This document shows positions 9,781-18,034 of a DNA stretch of 64,000 bases, piece after piece. Below the pieces are notes generated by a model. The model did not search any database. It was not told where the DNA came from and worked only from the letters and a program-made list of their open reading frames with translations. Within the stretch, counting starts at the first letter, position 1. Every line of letters starts with the position of its first letter. This stretch comes from Chryseobacterium sp. G0162 (lineage in GTDB: Bacteria; Bacteroidota; Bacteroidia; Flavobacteriales; Weeksellaceae). The DNA is taken from assembly GCF_003815715.1 (NCBI RefSeq), contig NZ_CP033922.1, forward strand, positions 4,078,001-4,142,000, written 5' to 3'. A program made the position numbers and the translations under genes.

Positions 9781-10299
9781 ATGAAACAATTTTTATTTTA
9801 CGGATTAACGATAACTATATTTTTTATGACAACAGGAAATTTAAAGGCACAGAACAAAATATTTGAAAACGATGCAAAAACCATTGATGCTATCATGAAA
9901 GCAAGTTATGAGGTGGTGTCAGGTGAAAAAGGAGCGAAAAGACAATGGGAAAGAGATCACTATTTGCATCATCCCAAAGCGGTATATTCTTATTTTGACA
10001 AGGTAAAGCAAGAGCAGGTAACTTTGACATTACAAGAGTTTCATCAGGCAACGGATGATATGGTTTTTAGCACTGCATTTTATGAGAACGAAATTAACAG
10101 AGAAGTCAGAATTTTTGGTAATATCGCCCAGGTTTGGAGTACTTACGAGACAAGACTGGAAAAAAATGGTAAAGTGGCAAGAAGAGGAATCAACAGTATT
10201 CAACTCATTTTTGAAAATAACCGATGGTATATCATTGCTTGGATATTCAGTGGGGAAACCGACCAGAATTTAATCCCGAAAACATTCGATAGAAATTAG
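9781..10299 (+). CDS. Secreted NTF2-like (SnoaL/DUF4440-type) protein
   Basis: 172 residues from the ATG at 9781. A TTG-started extension of 13 residues would spoil the signal peptide. The signal peptide ends at 'GNLKAQ'. The mature chain has the helix-then-sheet pattern of NTF2-like proteins, with 'AIMKASYEVVSGEKG', 'FHQATDDMVFSTAFYENE' and closing strands 'FGNIAQVWSTYE', 'GINSIQLIFENNRWYIIAWIF'. That last pair is the usual C-terminal signature of DUF4440/SnoaL-like polyketide-cyclase-fold proteins. Such proteins are often stand-alone periplasmic binding or lumazine-like enzymes with no assigned reaction. It stands alone between its own promoter region and a terminator. Confidence 0.6.
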   Translation: MKQFLFYGLTITIFFMTTGNLKAQNKIFENDAKTIDAIMKASYEVVSGEKGAKRQWERDHYLHHPKAVYSYFDKVKQEQVTLTLQEFHQATDDMVFSTAFYENEINREVRIFGNIAQVWSTYETRLEKNGKVARRGINSIQLIFENNRWYIIAWIFSGETDQNLIPKTFDRN

Positions 10300-10356
10300 A
10301 AAAAAGGAAGATTGTCTCAAAAGTCAGGCTAATTGATTTTTAAGACAGCCTTTTTT
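10300..10356 (+). terminator. Intrinsic terminator of the NTF2-like gene
   Basis: Long imperfect hairpin directly after the stop codon. The arm 'attgtctcaaaa' pairs with 'ttttaagacagcc', extended by the A run on the 5' side against the T6 on the 3' side. Confidence 0.7.
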
Positions 10357-10460
10357 CATGATGAAAATTGAAAGATGACGTTTGATTTTGAGTATATTAT
10401 TTACTAAATCATAGTCTAAAAAGGAAACTTAATCTTAGTGTTATCTTCCAGCCTATTTCT

Positions 10461-10468
10461 TATTTTTG
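10461..10468 (+). promoter_or_regulatory. -7 promoter element (tatttttg)
   Basis: Matches the Bacteroidota TAnnTTTG -7 consensus, 36 bases before the ATG at 10504. It falls inside the longer GTG-started frame and so argues for the ATG start. No clear -33 TTTG is visible. Confidence 0.4.
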
Positions 10469-10503
10469 CAGAGCATACGCGACTAAACTGTTTATTTCAA
10501 CAT

Positions 10504-11202
10504 ATGAACAATACATTCTCTGACAATCATCAAATAGGAGTTGTTTCTACATTTTCTGAACTTATAAATACTCATTTTCAGGGAGAGATTAATGCGATGT
10601 GCTGGTACAGGAATTTAGACGGTGATTTTAAAGAAATTGTATCTAAGCTTTCTTTGAAAGAGAATATTACCGAAATTTCTGCGGGAGATCTTTTAGCATT
10701 GGAGTTATCGGAGAAAGGAAATACCGCCAGAGAAATAATCCTGAATGATTTACAGTTATTAACGGATTTCGGAGCATTGCCTTCCCTTAATCTGCTTAAA
10801 AATTACGAACGGGACGAGGAGTTCGATTTTATTTCAACGGATGTTTATTCGTATCACGTGGATCGTTCACCTATTGGAACAGATACTTTTTTATGTACCT
10901 ATCATGGTGCGGCGAGTGATATTTTGCCTAATGAACAGGCGCTACAAAAAATACAGGTTCCTGAAATCCGGAAAAAACTCAAGGAATTACATGATGGGCC
11001 GGAAGAAGAATTTGACGGTTTTTTGAAGGACTGTTTCTTCGATCTGCATTATCAGGCTCAGCCTAATGCACAACCTACAAACCTTGGAATAGGGCATCTC
11101 TGGCGACTGGCGGTAGATCATCCTGCACAGAAAGTGTTACCTTGTGTGCATAGGGCTCCTGTTGAAAATGAAGGTGAATATCGTCTGCTTTTGATCTGTT
11201 AA
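10504..11202 (+). CDS. DUF1826-like protein (putative metal-dependent oxygenase fold)
   Basis: 232 residues from the ATG at 10504. A GTG at 10438 would add 22 residues that overlap a -7 promoter element. No signal peptide. The central segment 'STDVYSYHVDRSPIGTDTFLCTYHGAASDILP' has the H-x-D plus 'CTYxGxxS/T' arrangement of DUF1826, and the end 'PCVHRAPVENEGEYRLLLIC' matches its closing 'HRSPxxxxxRLLL' segment. The H-x-D...H pattern resembles the iron triad of cupin/2-oxoglutarate-type folds, but no activity is established for the family. Some DUF1826 genes sit in zinc-responsive clusters. Nothing here shows that context. Tentative family call. Confidence 0.5.
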   Translation: MNNTFSDNHQIGVVSTFSELINTHFQGEINAMCWYRNLDGDFKEIVSKLSLKENITEISAGDLLALELSEKGNTAREIILNDLQLLTDFGALPSLNLLKNYERDEEFDFISTDVYSYHVDRSPIGTDTFLCTYHGAASDILPNEQALQKIQVPEIRKKLKELHDGPEEEFDGFLKDCFFDLHYQAQPNAQPTNLGIGHLWRLAVDHPAQKVLPCVHRAPVENEGEYRLLLIC

Positions 11203-11343
11203 ATCACTTTGATTAGGTAATGCTGTTTTATTGTAGTTGGGATTTCTCATTCAAAAGTAGTACCTTTAAAATAAATTATCCTTTATTTACGGTCTGTTGG
11301 CTTGTAAATTGATACTACAAACTGTATTGAATTTTGATGACTA

Positions 11344-13143
11344 ATGACTAGATCAATTGTAACTTTAATTTTCTTTTTAAGTGGTTTTTTATTGTTAAGT
11401 GCCCAGGAAAAGAAAGATTCACTTTATTACAAAATAGAAGAATTTTCGGATAAAAGAAAAGTCACTAAATTCCTTCATCGTTTCATATTTCGTAGGGAAG
11501 CAGATTCTACTTCCGTGAAGTCCAGAACTGAAAAACTTCCACAGGAAGCCTATAATAAAAAATATATCCGAAACATCAGGATCGAAACCATTGACCCTTT
11601 TGGATATGATTCTAAAGATCAGAAAGAAAAATTGAAATGGTACGATTGGTTTACAGACCACCTTCATTCCACAACAAGAACTTCTACTGTTAATAATTAT
11701 TTGCTTTTTAAAGAAGGGGAAGAGTATAATGCCCAGAAACTCTACGAATCTGAACGTTTGTTGAGAACAATGCCTTTTATAAACAGAGTGAATATCAGTG
11801 TTGCCGACGATACTTCCAATAAAGATTCTATTGATGTGGTGGTAAAAGTTCTTGATTCCTGGAGCTTAAAGCCAAGAATCAGTTACTCAGGAAGTAAGAT
11901 TGGCCTTGGAGTTACTGAAGAAAATGTATTGGGACTAGGCCACACCTTTGATTTCCTTTACAGAAATGACTCTAAAGAAAAGCAGGATTATGTTTTAGGA
12001 AGTTATACCACCTACAATCTTTTTGGATCTTACATTAGTGCTCAAATCCTCGGAGAACGGGATTTTTTGAGAAATGAAAGAATCAATTTTAATGTCAGAA
12101 GAGATTTTTTCTCCCCTTTAACAAAATGGGCGGGTGGTTTTACTTTTGAATATTTTATGCGGAATGTTTTACTTCCCTTAGAAACGGATACTGCATTTCC
12201 CGAAGTTCAGATCAAAGTATACAGCCAGGATTTGTGGGGTGGGTATCAGATCCCGGTGTCATCAGATCCCAGTGAAAAAGTTAGCAGTAATATTGCTGTT
12301 ATAGGAAGATTCCAAAACTATCAGTATAAAGACAGTCCTGGAATCGATCAGTATAAATATTTTAGTTCCTACAACAGTTTTTTGATGTCTGTGGGGCTTA
12401 TTAACAGACGGTTTTCAGTGCAGAAGAATATTTTTCAGTATGATTTACCGGAGGATATCGCTTATGGGAATTCTGTGAACATTATTGCAGGTGGCTTATC
12501 CAGAAATAAAGAAGTAAATCCTTATGCAGGAGTTTCTGCATCTTACGGCAGCTTTACAAAGTTGGGATATTTTACCTTGAAAGCACAGTTTGGAAGATTT
12601 TTTAATGAAGACAGCCAAAACAGAGAGTCTTTCCGTATAGATGGAACGTATTTTACGAATCTTATGGACTGGAAGTTTGCGAAAGTAAGACACTTCTTTT
12701 CTCCAACTTTAGCTTTGGGGAATCCACAACATAATTATTCTTATAAAGATAGAATCAATCTCACTTCGCCAGATGAATTTCCTGTTTATAATGCTGATTA
12801 CATTGGAACTAAAAAAATGGTCTTAAGGTATCAGCTTCAGATGTTTGTTAATAAAACCTGGAAAAACTTCCATTTCAGCCCTTATTTAACGATGGCAGTA
12901 GGATGGCTGGGTATGCCCAATGAAAAGCTGTTCAATACCCGTACAAATACTAAAATAGGAGTGGGAGTTTTGATTAATAATCCGTTTTTGGTGTTCAACA
13001 GGATTCAGGTTTCTTTTACCTATTATCCTCGTGTTCCATTTGATAATAACTCTGTTTTTGATTTTAACAGCAACCGAAACAATCTTCTCCCAATGAACAG
13101 TTTTGCTACGGAGGTGCCTCATTTTGTGAATTTTGGGAATTGA
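11344..13143 (+). CDS. POTRA plus beta-barrel outer-membrane protein (BamA/TamA-like)
   Basis: 599 residues with a signal peptide ending 'LLLSAQ'. Residues 75-180 look like a POTRA unit: 'NNYLLFKEGEEYNAQKLYE', 'SERLLRTMPFINRVNISV', then 'DSIDVVVKVLDSWSL'. That is the classic 'f-x-x-G-x-x-y...E..LR..pfi..v...' pattern with a final strand. The rest is a beta-barrel of alternating aromatic/Gly strands starting with 'GLGVTEENVLGLGHTF'. It ends with 'VPHFVNFGN', without the usual terminal Phe. It probably sits in the outer membrane and helps assemble or export a partner. It is not the essential BamA, which is larger and has several POTRA domains. A -7-like gaattttg at 11329-11336 lies only eight bases before the ATG. 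Confidence 0.68.
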   Translation: MTRSIVTLIFFLSGFLLLSAQEKKDSLYYKIEEFSDKRKVTKFLHRFIFRREADSTSVKSRTEKLPQEAYNKKYIRNIRIETIDPFGYDSKDQKEKLKWYDWFTDHLHSTTRTSTVNNYLLFKEGEEYNAQKLYESERLLRTMPFINRVNISVADDTSNKDSIDVVVKVLDSWSLKPRISYSGSKIGLGVTEENVLGLGHTFDFLYRNDSKEKQDYVLGSYTTYNLFGSYISAQILGERDFLRNERINFNVRRDFFSPLTKWAGGFTFEYFMRNVLLPLETDTAFPEVQIKVYSQDLWGGYQIPVSSDPSEKVSSNIAVIGRFQNYQYKDSPGIDQYKYFSSYNSFLMSVGLINRRFSVQKNIFQYDLPEDIAYGNSVNIIAGGLSRNKEVNPYAGVSASYGSFTKLGYFTLKAQFGRFFNEDSQNRESFRIDGTYFTNLMDWKFAKVRHFFSPTLALGNPQHNYSYKDRINLTSPDEFPVYNADYIGTKKMVLRYQLQMFVNKTWKNFHFSPYLTMAVGWLGMPNEKLFNTRTNTKIGVGVLINNPFLVFNRIQVSFTYYPRVPFDNNSVFDFNSNRNNLLPMNSFATEVPHFVNFGN

Positions 13144-13292
13144 TGAGAAGGATGAATATGTATTTTTCTAATATTGAATGAGCTGTTTCAAACTGGGTTT
13201 CATAAAGATTTTATTGTTTTCATAACTCCTTAATTCAGGCTTATCTCTGTAGTAAAAAGGTTTTGTTTATTTAGAGTTTAAATTTTTTTAAT

Positions 13293-13321
13293 TTGTAATT
13301 TATATACAAATTATAATTTTG
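13293..13321 (+). promoter_or_regulatory. Promoter with overlapping inverted repeat
   Basis: A -33 ttg (13293-13295) and a -7 taattttg (13314-13321) are 18 bases apart. An inverted repeat atttgta-N7-tacaaat (13291-13311) occupies the -33 element and most of the spacer. It is well placed for a repressor or activator of the TPR regulator gene starting at 13353. Confidence 0.5.
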
Positions 13322-13352
13322 TGCCGTTTTATTATAAAAGATTAAGCCGAAA

Positions 13353-14801
13353 ATGAACCGTATTCTACTTAAAACAGTGCTTATCCTTTTTTATATTTTA
13401 TGTTCGCCTGTAAAAGCAAAAAATAATGACAAGGCCTTACTATATAAAGAGGAGCTAAAACTATATACGCAAAAGATGATGCACGATCCTAAAACGTACA
13501 TCAGTAAATTTAATAAGCTCCGAGAAAAATCAATCAAAAGTCATGTATGGGATGTTGCTGCAGACTGTTTGTTTTATAAAGCCTGTTGTTTTTATTATGT
13601 CAATAAAAGTGACAGTTCTATTATCAATTCCCAAAAAGCTATTGAAGAGGCTGAGGAAAATCATTTAGACTATATAAAAGCAAAAGGAATGGGGGTTTTA
13701 GCATTAGAATATTCCCGAAAAGGTTTTACAAACCGTGCTTTTGAAACCTTAGAGGACGCATTGGCTTTAATTAAACCAAATGATCACTTAAATAAGTCTC
13801 TTTTATATGGTATGGGATTCCAGATTTCTTTGTATGCAGATGATAAAAAAAACATGCACAAATATTCCATCCTTAATCTGAATGAAGCCAAATTATCCGG
13901 TGAAAAAAATAGATTGAGAATCGCTCATATTGCAAAAGGTGAAATTGAACTTGATCTATTGAATTTTAGTCAGGCAGAGATTGATTTTAAAGAAGCATTG
14001 CGGCTTTCCGATCCTAAAGATAATTATCAAAATGCCCACATCAACCTTATTTTTGGAGAACTGTATTACCAACAAAAGAAATATGATACTGCCACATCCT
14101 TTCAGTTGAATGCTTTAAAATCGGCAATGGCTATCGGAGAGAAACACCTTCTCATTCAGATTTATGATGATTTAAAAAAAACATATAAAGCAGAAAATAA
14201 TATCAAAGATTACCAGATTGCTGATGAAAACTCTAAGGAGTTGAATGATACTCTACAAACTCTTAATCTGAAACAGCAGGAAGTAGTCTTAAATTCTTTG
14301 GAAAAAAGAGCAAAGGATGCTCAACAGAAAAAGACCAAAAATTATATTGTTATTCTAATCATTGCTTCTGTATTGCTGTCTGTTGCTCTCTTTTTCCTGG
14401 CGAAATACTATAAACGTTTTAGGAAATTAAGTTTTACCACAAAAGAAAAAGAGGATATCATTAATGAAAAACAACAGGAAATAAATCAGCTTCAAGAAGA
14501 AAACCAACGGGAATCATTGGAGGAGCTCCTTCGAAGTGCTGTGGAAAATGATCCTCCTTTTCTTAGAAAATATCAGGAAGCTTATTCGGTTTTTTTTGAA
14601 AAACTTACGGCATTATCTCCAAGTCTTACCACAGATGACCTTAAGTGTTGTGCGATGATGCATTTGAATTTTTCTGCTAAAGAGATTGCCGGTTATACCC
14701 ATTCTTCTATCCGAACTATTGAAAATAGAAAATATCGAATTCGTAAAAAACTCAACTTAGATTCTTCAATTGATTTAAATACATTTTTAAGAGATTTCTA
14801 A
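13353..14801 (+). CDS. TPR-containing transcriptional regulator with membrane segment and LuxR-like HTH
   Basis: 482 residues. A signal peptide-like segment is followed by about 280 residues of TPR-type helical repeats ('ALLYKEELKLYTQ', 'AEIDFKEALRLSDP', 'TATSFQLNALKSAMAIGE'). One membrane helix follows ('YIVILIIASVLLSVALFFLA'), then a coiled coil ('EINQLQEENQRESLEELL') and a C-terminal helix-turn-helix. In the HTH, 'TTDDLKCCAMMHLNFSAKEIA', read as two parts, is followed by 'YTHSSIRTIENRKYRIRKKL', the LuxR/GerE-like recognition helix. This is a frequent flavobacterial architecture: the repeats sense something in the periplasm and the cytosolic HTH binds DNA while membrane-bound. The target may be the next genes (small secreted peptide and tail-fibre cluster), which is a guess from position. 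Confidence 0.75.
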   Translation: MNRILLKTVLILFYILCSPVKAKNNDKALLYKEELKLYTQKMMHDPKTYISKFNKLREKSIKSHVWDVAADCLFYKACCFYYVNKSDSSIINSQKAIEEAEENHLDYIKAKGMGVLALEYSRKGFTNRAFETLEDALALIKPNDHLNKSLLYGMGFQISLYADDKKNMHKYSILNLNEAKLSGEKNRLRIAHIAKGEIELDLLNFSQAEIDFKEALRLSDPKDNYQNAHINLIFGELYYQQKKYDTATSFQLNALKSAMAIGEKHLLIQIYDDLKKTYKAENNIKDYQIADENSKELNDTLQTLNLKQQEVVLNSLEKRAKDAQQKKTKNYIVILIIASVLLSVALFFLAKYYKRFRKLSFTTKEKEDIINEKQQEINQLQEENQRESLEELLRSAVENDPPFLRKYQEAYSVFFEKLTALSPSLTTDDLKCCAMMHLNFSAKEIAGYTHSSIRTIENRKYRIRKKLNLDSSIDLNTFLRDF

Positions 14802-14804
14802 ACA

Positions 14805-14832
14805 TACTCTATTAGAGTTATCTAATAGAGTA
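14805..14832. repeat. Perfect 12-bp inverted repeat with 4-base loop
   Basis: tactctattaga-gtta-tctaatagagta begins three bases after the stop of the TPR regulator. There is no T run after it, so it is either a weak terminator, an RNA-stabilising hairpin or an operator. Confidence 0.7.
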
Positions 14833-14981
14833 CACTTTGGTCTGTTTGTATTTATTTGATAATCAAATTATTGCAACAATGTTTTTATTAAAGAGTAGAA
14901 ATAGAGTAGGCTGATTTTAGGTGCTGTTTTCGGTTGAGAATATATTTGTTATATAAATTTTAATTAAAATATATTCTACAA

Positions 14982-15251
14982 ATGAAACGAATGATTGTCC
15001 TTTTGATTGGGTTGTATTTCTCCGGTTTGACCTTTGCTCAAGTGGGAGGTAATGCTGTACAACTTGATCCCCCAATTAATTTAGATGCCAGAAGTACTTC
15101 CTCAGTGATCCGAGAAACTTCGCTGAATCTTGTAATGATTACAGAAAGGAATTCAATCGGATGTCCCGCCATCTCTAAATGGCAATACATCAGTGAAAAT
15201 TCCGGAAATACAGCTATTTCATATTCAAAACATTTTTATAATGCTATATAA
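14982..15251 (+). CDS. Small secreted protein, unknown function
   Basis: 89 residues with a clear signal peptide ('MKRMIVLLIGLYFSGLTFAQ'), leaving a mature peptide of about 69 residues. The mature part has no recognised motif. It contains 'ESSIRETSLNLVMITERNS'-type polar sequence in a looser form and one Cys-Pro ('IGCPAISKWQYI'). The last 11 bases overlap the start of the HTH gene at 15241 in another frame, which suggests translational coupling. It may be a secreted member of the tail-fibre-like cluster that follows. Alternatively it is the broken N terminus of a longer surface protein. I cannot assign a function. Confidence 0.55.
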   Translation: MKRMIVLLIGLYFSGLTFAQVGGNAVQLDPPINLDARSTSSVIRETSLNLVMITERNSIGCPAISKWQYISENSGNTAISYSKHFYNAI

Positions 15252-15696
15252 ACAAATACATATTGGCGAATGCATAGAGGAGAAAGTAAAACAGGAGGAT
15301 ATTGACATGGATCGCCTTATGCGTTTCCTTGATGTCTCAGAAGAAGAAATACTAAAAATGTACAAAGAAGCAGAAATTACCACCAATATGCTGCTGAAAT
15401 GGTCTAAAGTTCTTGAGTATGATTTCTTCAGAATCTATTCTCAACATTTAATTCTGTATGCTCCGCCTAAATGTCGCGATTCTGAACATAAAACAAAACA
15501 GTCACCTTTGCTTCCCATATTCAGGAAAAATATATATACCAAAGAGATTATAGAATTTATGATTGAAATGGTGAATGATGGGAAAAAGACAAGAGCTCAA
15601 ATAATGGAAGAGTATAAAATTCCTAAAACAACACTTTATAAATGGTTTGAAAAATATAATAAACAAGCACTAATTAATACCAGAACAAAAGGATGA
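15241..15696 (+). CDS. Helix-turn-helix protein (transposase-like orphan regulator)
   Basis: 151 residues from the ATG at 15241. A longer GTG-started frame overlaps the previous gene by 59 bases and is less likely. The N-terminal half ('IHIGECIEEKVKQEDIDMDR', 'FLDVSEEEILKMYK') resembles a degenerate XRE-like helical bundle. The C-terminal half ('TRAQIMEEYKIPKTTLYKWF') is a clear transposase-class HTH (HTH_28/Tnp-like). No DDE catalytic domain follows, so it is not a transposase itself. It overlaps the next gene by ATGA (stop and start share bases at 15693-15696), meaning the two are co-translated. Such pairs recur beside tail-fibre-like surface genes in flavobacteria and may regulate them. 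Confidence 0.6.
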   Translation: MLYKQIHIGECIEEKVKQEDIDMDRLMRFLDVSEEEILKMYKEAEITTNMLLKWSKVLEYDFFRIYSQHLILYAPPKCRDSEHKTKQSPLLPIFRKNIYTKEIIEFMIEMVNDGKKTRAQIMEEYKIPKTTLYKWFEKYNKQALINTRTKG

Positions 15697-16031
15697 AAAT
15701 TTTGATTGACAGGACTGTTAAAAATGAAAAGAGTAGACCCAACTTTAAAAGGATCTATGAAGATCTCATTCATTTTAAATATCCGGATAAAAGAAAAGAG
15801 CTTTGTGAAATATTAGACAAAGAAAAGCTTACAGACTACGACTTGATACGGTTGAATATCAGTTTGTTTGGTGATCAGCAACATAATCAGAAACTAAAAG
15901 CCTATGATAAAGAAACCATTATCAGGATGTTAGATTATCAGAAAAAAAACAGATTGAATAATACTCAATTGGCCATTCATTTTAACCTCAGTAGAAATAC
16001 GGTTACTAAATGGAAAAGAAGATTTATATAA
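15693..16031 (+). CDS. Second small helix-turn-helix protein of the pair
   Basis: 112 residues, ATGA-overlapped with the preceding HTH gene. The C terminus 'NNTQLAIHFNLSRNTVTKWKRRF' read in two halves is an HTH of the same class ('LAIHFNLSRNTVTKWK'). The N terminus ('YEDLIHFKYPDKRKELCEIL') is helical with no known fold. It probably works with the first HTH protein as a DNA-binding complex. Function is unknown. Confidence 0.55.
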   Translation: MKILIDRTVKNEKSRPNFKRIYEDLIHFKYPDKRKELCEILDKEKLTDYDLIRLNISLFGDQQHNQKLKAYDKETIIRMLDYQKKNRLNNTQLAIHFNLSRNTVTKWKRRFI

Positions 16032-16184
16032 AATTTATATAGAATAAGATAATGATATATTTAAATGCACCAGCTAAATCACAATATGTCAAAAAGTGAG
16101 TCTGGAATTTAATAGACAATGGTACTTTAAGTATATCAATATCTTTTTTATTAATAAGAAACCTAAATTACAAAACATAAAACT

Positions 16185-17177
16185 ATGAAACCAAAAATTA
16201 TTTTCAAAAATTATTTTTATCTGATTTTGCTTATCAGTGCTCAATTACACAGTCAGGTTGGGATTAACACAAATACACCAGAAGCAACATTAGATATATT
16301 AAGTAAAGGGAATACAGCTTCAACCAAAGCTGTCAGAATCAACAACTCAAACAATACCGAGATGATAACGGTGACAGATGCAGGAAGAGTAGGTATTGGA
16401 AAAGTAAATCCGGCAGGCTCCCTTCAACTGGCCACAACCGACGTTATGGGAATTATCAGTGAAAGATCATCTAATAGCACAACCGGTGCTCCTTCCTACT
16501 TAATATTGAGGCGAAATAATTCTACGAATCCTTCTGTTAATGGAGCAGTAGTATCAGCGCAAGCTTTAGGTGCGGTTCTTTTTTCCGGAAATTCAGGAGA
16601 TGGCTATAATGAAACAGGAGCTTTCATTAACATGTATCCTATGATCATAGCCTACGCAACACAAAATTTTTCTGCCACAGCACAGGGAGCTGAGCTTAGA
16701 TTCCTGACCACGACTAATGGAACGACAACAAATGCGGTGAGAATGACAATTGCTAATGATGGGAAAGTAGGAATAGGAAGAGTGCCTGCTACAAACATTT
16801 TGGAAATAGCGGGAGAAGCATCTAAGAATACTGCAGGCTCATGGGTTGCCAACTCTGATGCACGTCTTAAGAAGGATGTTCAACAAATTTCCAGTAATGA
16901 AGCTTTAGATAAATTATTAAAATTGAAAGGGGTATATTATTATTGGAACGATAATAATACGGGAATTAGTCGTCCGAAAGAAAAGCAAATGGGATTTATA
17001 GCTCAAAATATACAAGAGATTTTTCCAGATAAAGTAACTACAGATTCGAATGGTTATCTTCAAACAGTTTATGGAGACTATGATGCCATACTTGTGGAAG
17101 CTATAAGAGCATTACATCAAAAAAATCAAAATCTTGAAAATAGAATCACTGAACTAGAAAAAAGATTAAAAAAATAA
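16185..17177 (+). CDS. Tail-fibre-domain surface protein with peptidase S74 chaperone
   Basis: 330 residues. A signal peptide ends around 'AQLHSQ'. A beta-rich repetitive stalk follows ('TPEATLDILSKGNTAST', 'AGRVGIGKVNPAG', 'DGKVGIGRVPATN'). The C-terminal intramolecular chaperone of the S74 family is clear: 'NSDARLKKDVQQISS', 'YYYWNDNN', 'MGFIAQNIQEIFPDKV', then a final coiled coil 'RALHQKNQNLENRITELEKR'. S74 domains trimerise phage tail spikes and are normally cleaved by a Ser-Lys dyad in the 'SDxRLKK' motif, present here as Ser-Asp-Ala-Arg-Leu-Lys-Lys. Given the signal peptide this is a bacterial surface trimer, not a phage gene. Confidence 0.8.
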   Translation: MKPKIIFKNYFYLILLISAQLHSQVGINTNTPEATLDILSKGNTASTKAVRINNSNNTEMITVTDAGRVGIGKVNPAGSLQLATTDVMGIISERSSNSTTGAPSYLILRRNNSTNPSVNGAVVSAQALGAVLFSGNSGDGYNETGAFINMYPMIIAYATQNFSATAQGAELRFLTTTNGTTTNAVRMTIANDGKVGIGRVPATNILEIAGEASKNTAGSWVANSDARLKKDVQQISSNEALDKLLKLKGVYYYWNDNNTGISRPKEKQMGFIAQNIQEIFPDKVTTDSNGYLQTVYGDYDAILVEAIRALHQKNQNLENRITELEKRLKK

Positions 17178-17323
17178 AAAATACTTAAAATTAAATTTCG
17201 CTTGCTATCTTGTTATGTGAATCGGCAAAAATCTAACTATTATCTAAAGAGTATTTTAGCTTCCCCATGCTGGCGCGAGCGTATCGCTCGTTGCTCATTA
17301 TATAGTAAAGCGTAGACACAAAA

Positions 17324-17346
17324 AAAGCGAGTAAATAACTCGCTTT
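17324..17346. terminator. Bidirectional terminator-like hairpin
   Basis: A 9-bp stem aaagcgagt / actcgcttt with a 5-base loop, an A run before and T-rich DNA after. It closes the tail-fibre gene cluster. Confidence 0.6.
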
Positions 17347-17425
17347 AATTTTATAATAAACTTTTATGTTCTAAATTCTAAGAGAAGAATAACTATAAAT
17401 TTACTGATGGGTTCATAATGTCAAT

Positions 17426-17449
17426 TATTTCCCGATACAGAACTTAGAG
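17426..17449. other. Left attachment site of the island (copy of mnmE 3' end)
   Basis: 24 bases matching 34574-34597 at 22 positions. Read on the minus strand this copy still spells SKFCIGK and a stop (ttc tgt atc ggg aaa taa), with only synonymous differences from the real mnmE end. It lies 17 kb from mnmE with no gene attached, the signature of site-specific insertion at a gene 3' end. Confidence 0.8.
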
Positions 17450-17800
17450 CTCATTTTAAACCATTGTTTATTAGTTTGTTATCATTTTCGAGGGACAAAT
17501 GGGTCACACGATAAATTTAACCGTAATAAACTGTTTCAAAGATAGTTATATTTTTTAGTTCGAACCAAGTCAAATTTAAATTATTATTGATTTTCGATTG
17601 TAATTTAGTAATGGCTTTTTTTATCCTTGCTTTAATTTGATTTACATTTTGTACATCAGTTTGTTATGATTTTGTCACGAAATTATATGTGATTTTAGAA
17701 TCTTAGCAATTATCACAAACAAAAAACTCCTGCAAATCATTATTTTGTAGGATTTAAATATTTTTTGAGGCTTTTTGAAAACTCTAGTTTTCATTGGTTT

Positions 17801-17891
17801 AGGAGAGGGAGGGATTCGAAATTTTTTCATTTTTAGCCCTGTTAGTGCTGTTTTCCGACTGTTGTATAATCGCTTTGCCACGATTCTGCCA
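17801..17891. repeat. tRNA-3'-end remnant unit 1
   Basis: Starts with gagggagggattcgaa (the T-arm and acceptor strand of a minus-strand tRNA, no functional 5' half) and ends 65 bases later with tgccacgattctgcca. Same layout as the units at 17931 and 32134. Confidence 0.55.
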
Positions 17892-17930
17892 CAACCTTCG
17901 TTTATGCACTCCAAACTGCATTTTTTATGT

Positions 17931-18034
17931 CTTGGCGGAAAGGGAGGGATTCGAACTAACCCTATCAATTCAAAATCAACCTATATTTTAAGTACTTTTT
18001 ACAATAGCTGCCATGATTCTGCCATTTAATTATC
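17931..18034. repeat. tRNA-3'-end remnant unit 2 (tRNA-Ser-like)
   Basis: On the minus strand it reads TTCGAAT-CCCTC-CCTTTCC-G-CCA: T loop, T-stem 3' strand, acceptor 3' strand, discriminator G and CCA. The 5' T-stem does not pair, so this is a truncated tRNA end, Ser-like by discriminator and sequence. The unit ends with tgccatgattctgcca and ttaattat, which resemble the right-hand unit at 32213-32238. Confidence 0.6.

Noticed and set aside
15241..16031. Insertion sequence transposase
   Set aside because: The HTH pair lacks a DDE or HUH catalytic domain, and no terminal inverted repeats were seen.
17931..17957. A complete tRNA gene on the minus strand
   Set aside because: Only the T loop, T-stem 3' strand, acceptor strand and CCA are present. 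The 5' T-stem strand does not pair and there is no anticodon arm.
17675..18029. Two overlapping ORFs of 84-97 codons around the tRNA-like units
   Set aside because: Their sequences are translations of the repeated tRNA-end units on both strands, with the same 'KGGIRTN/EGGIRNF' repeat, and have no protein character.
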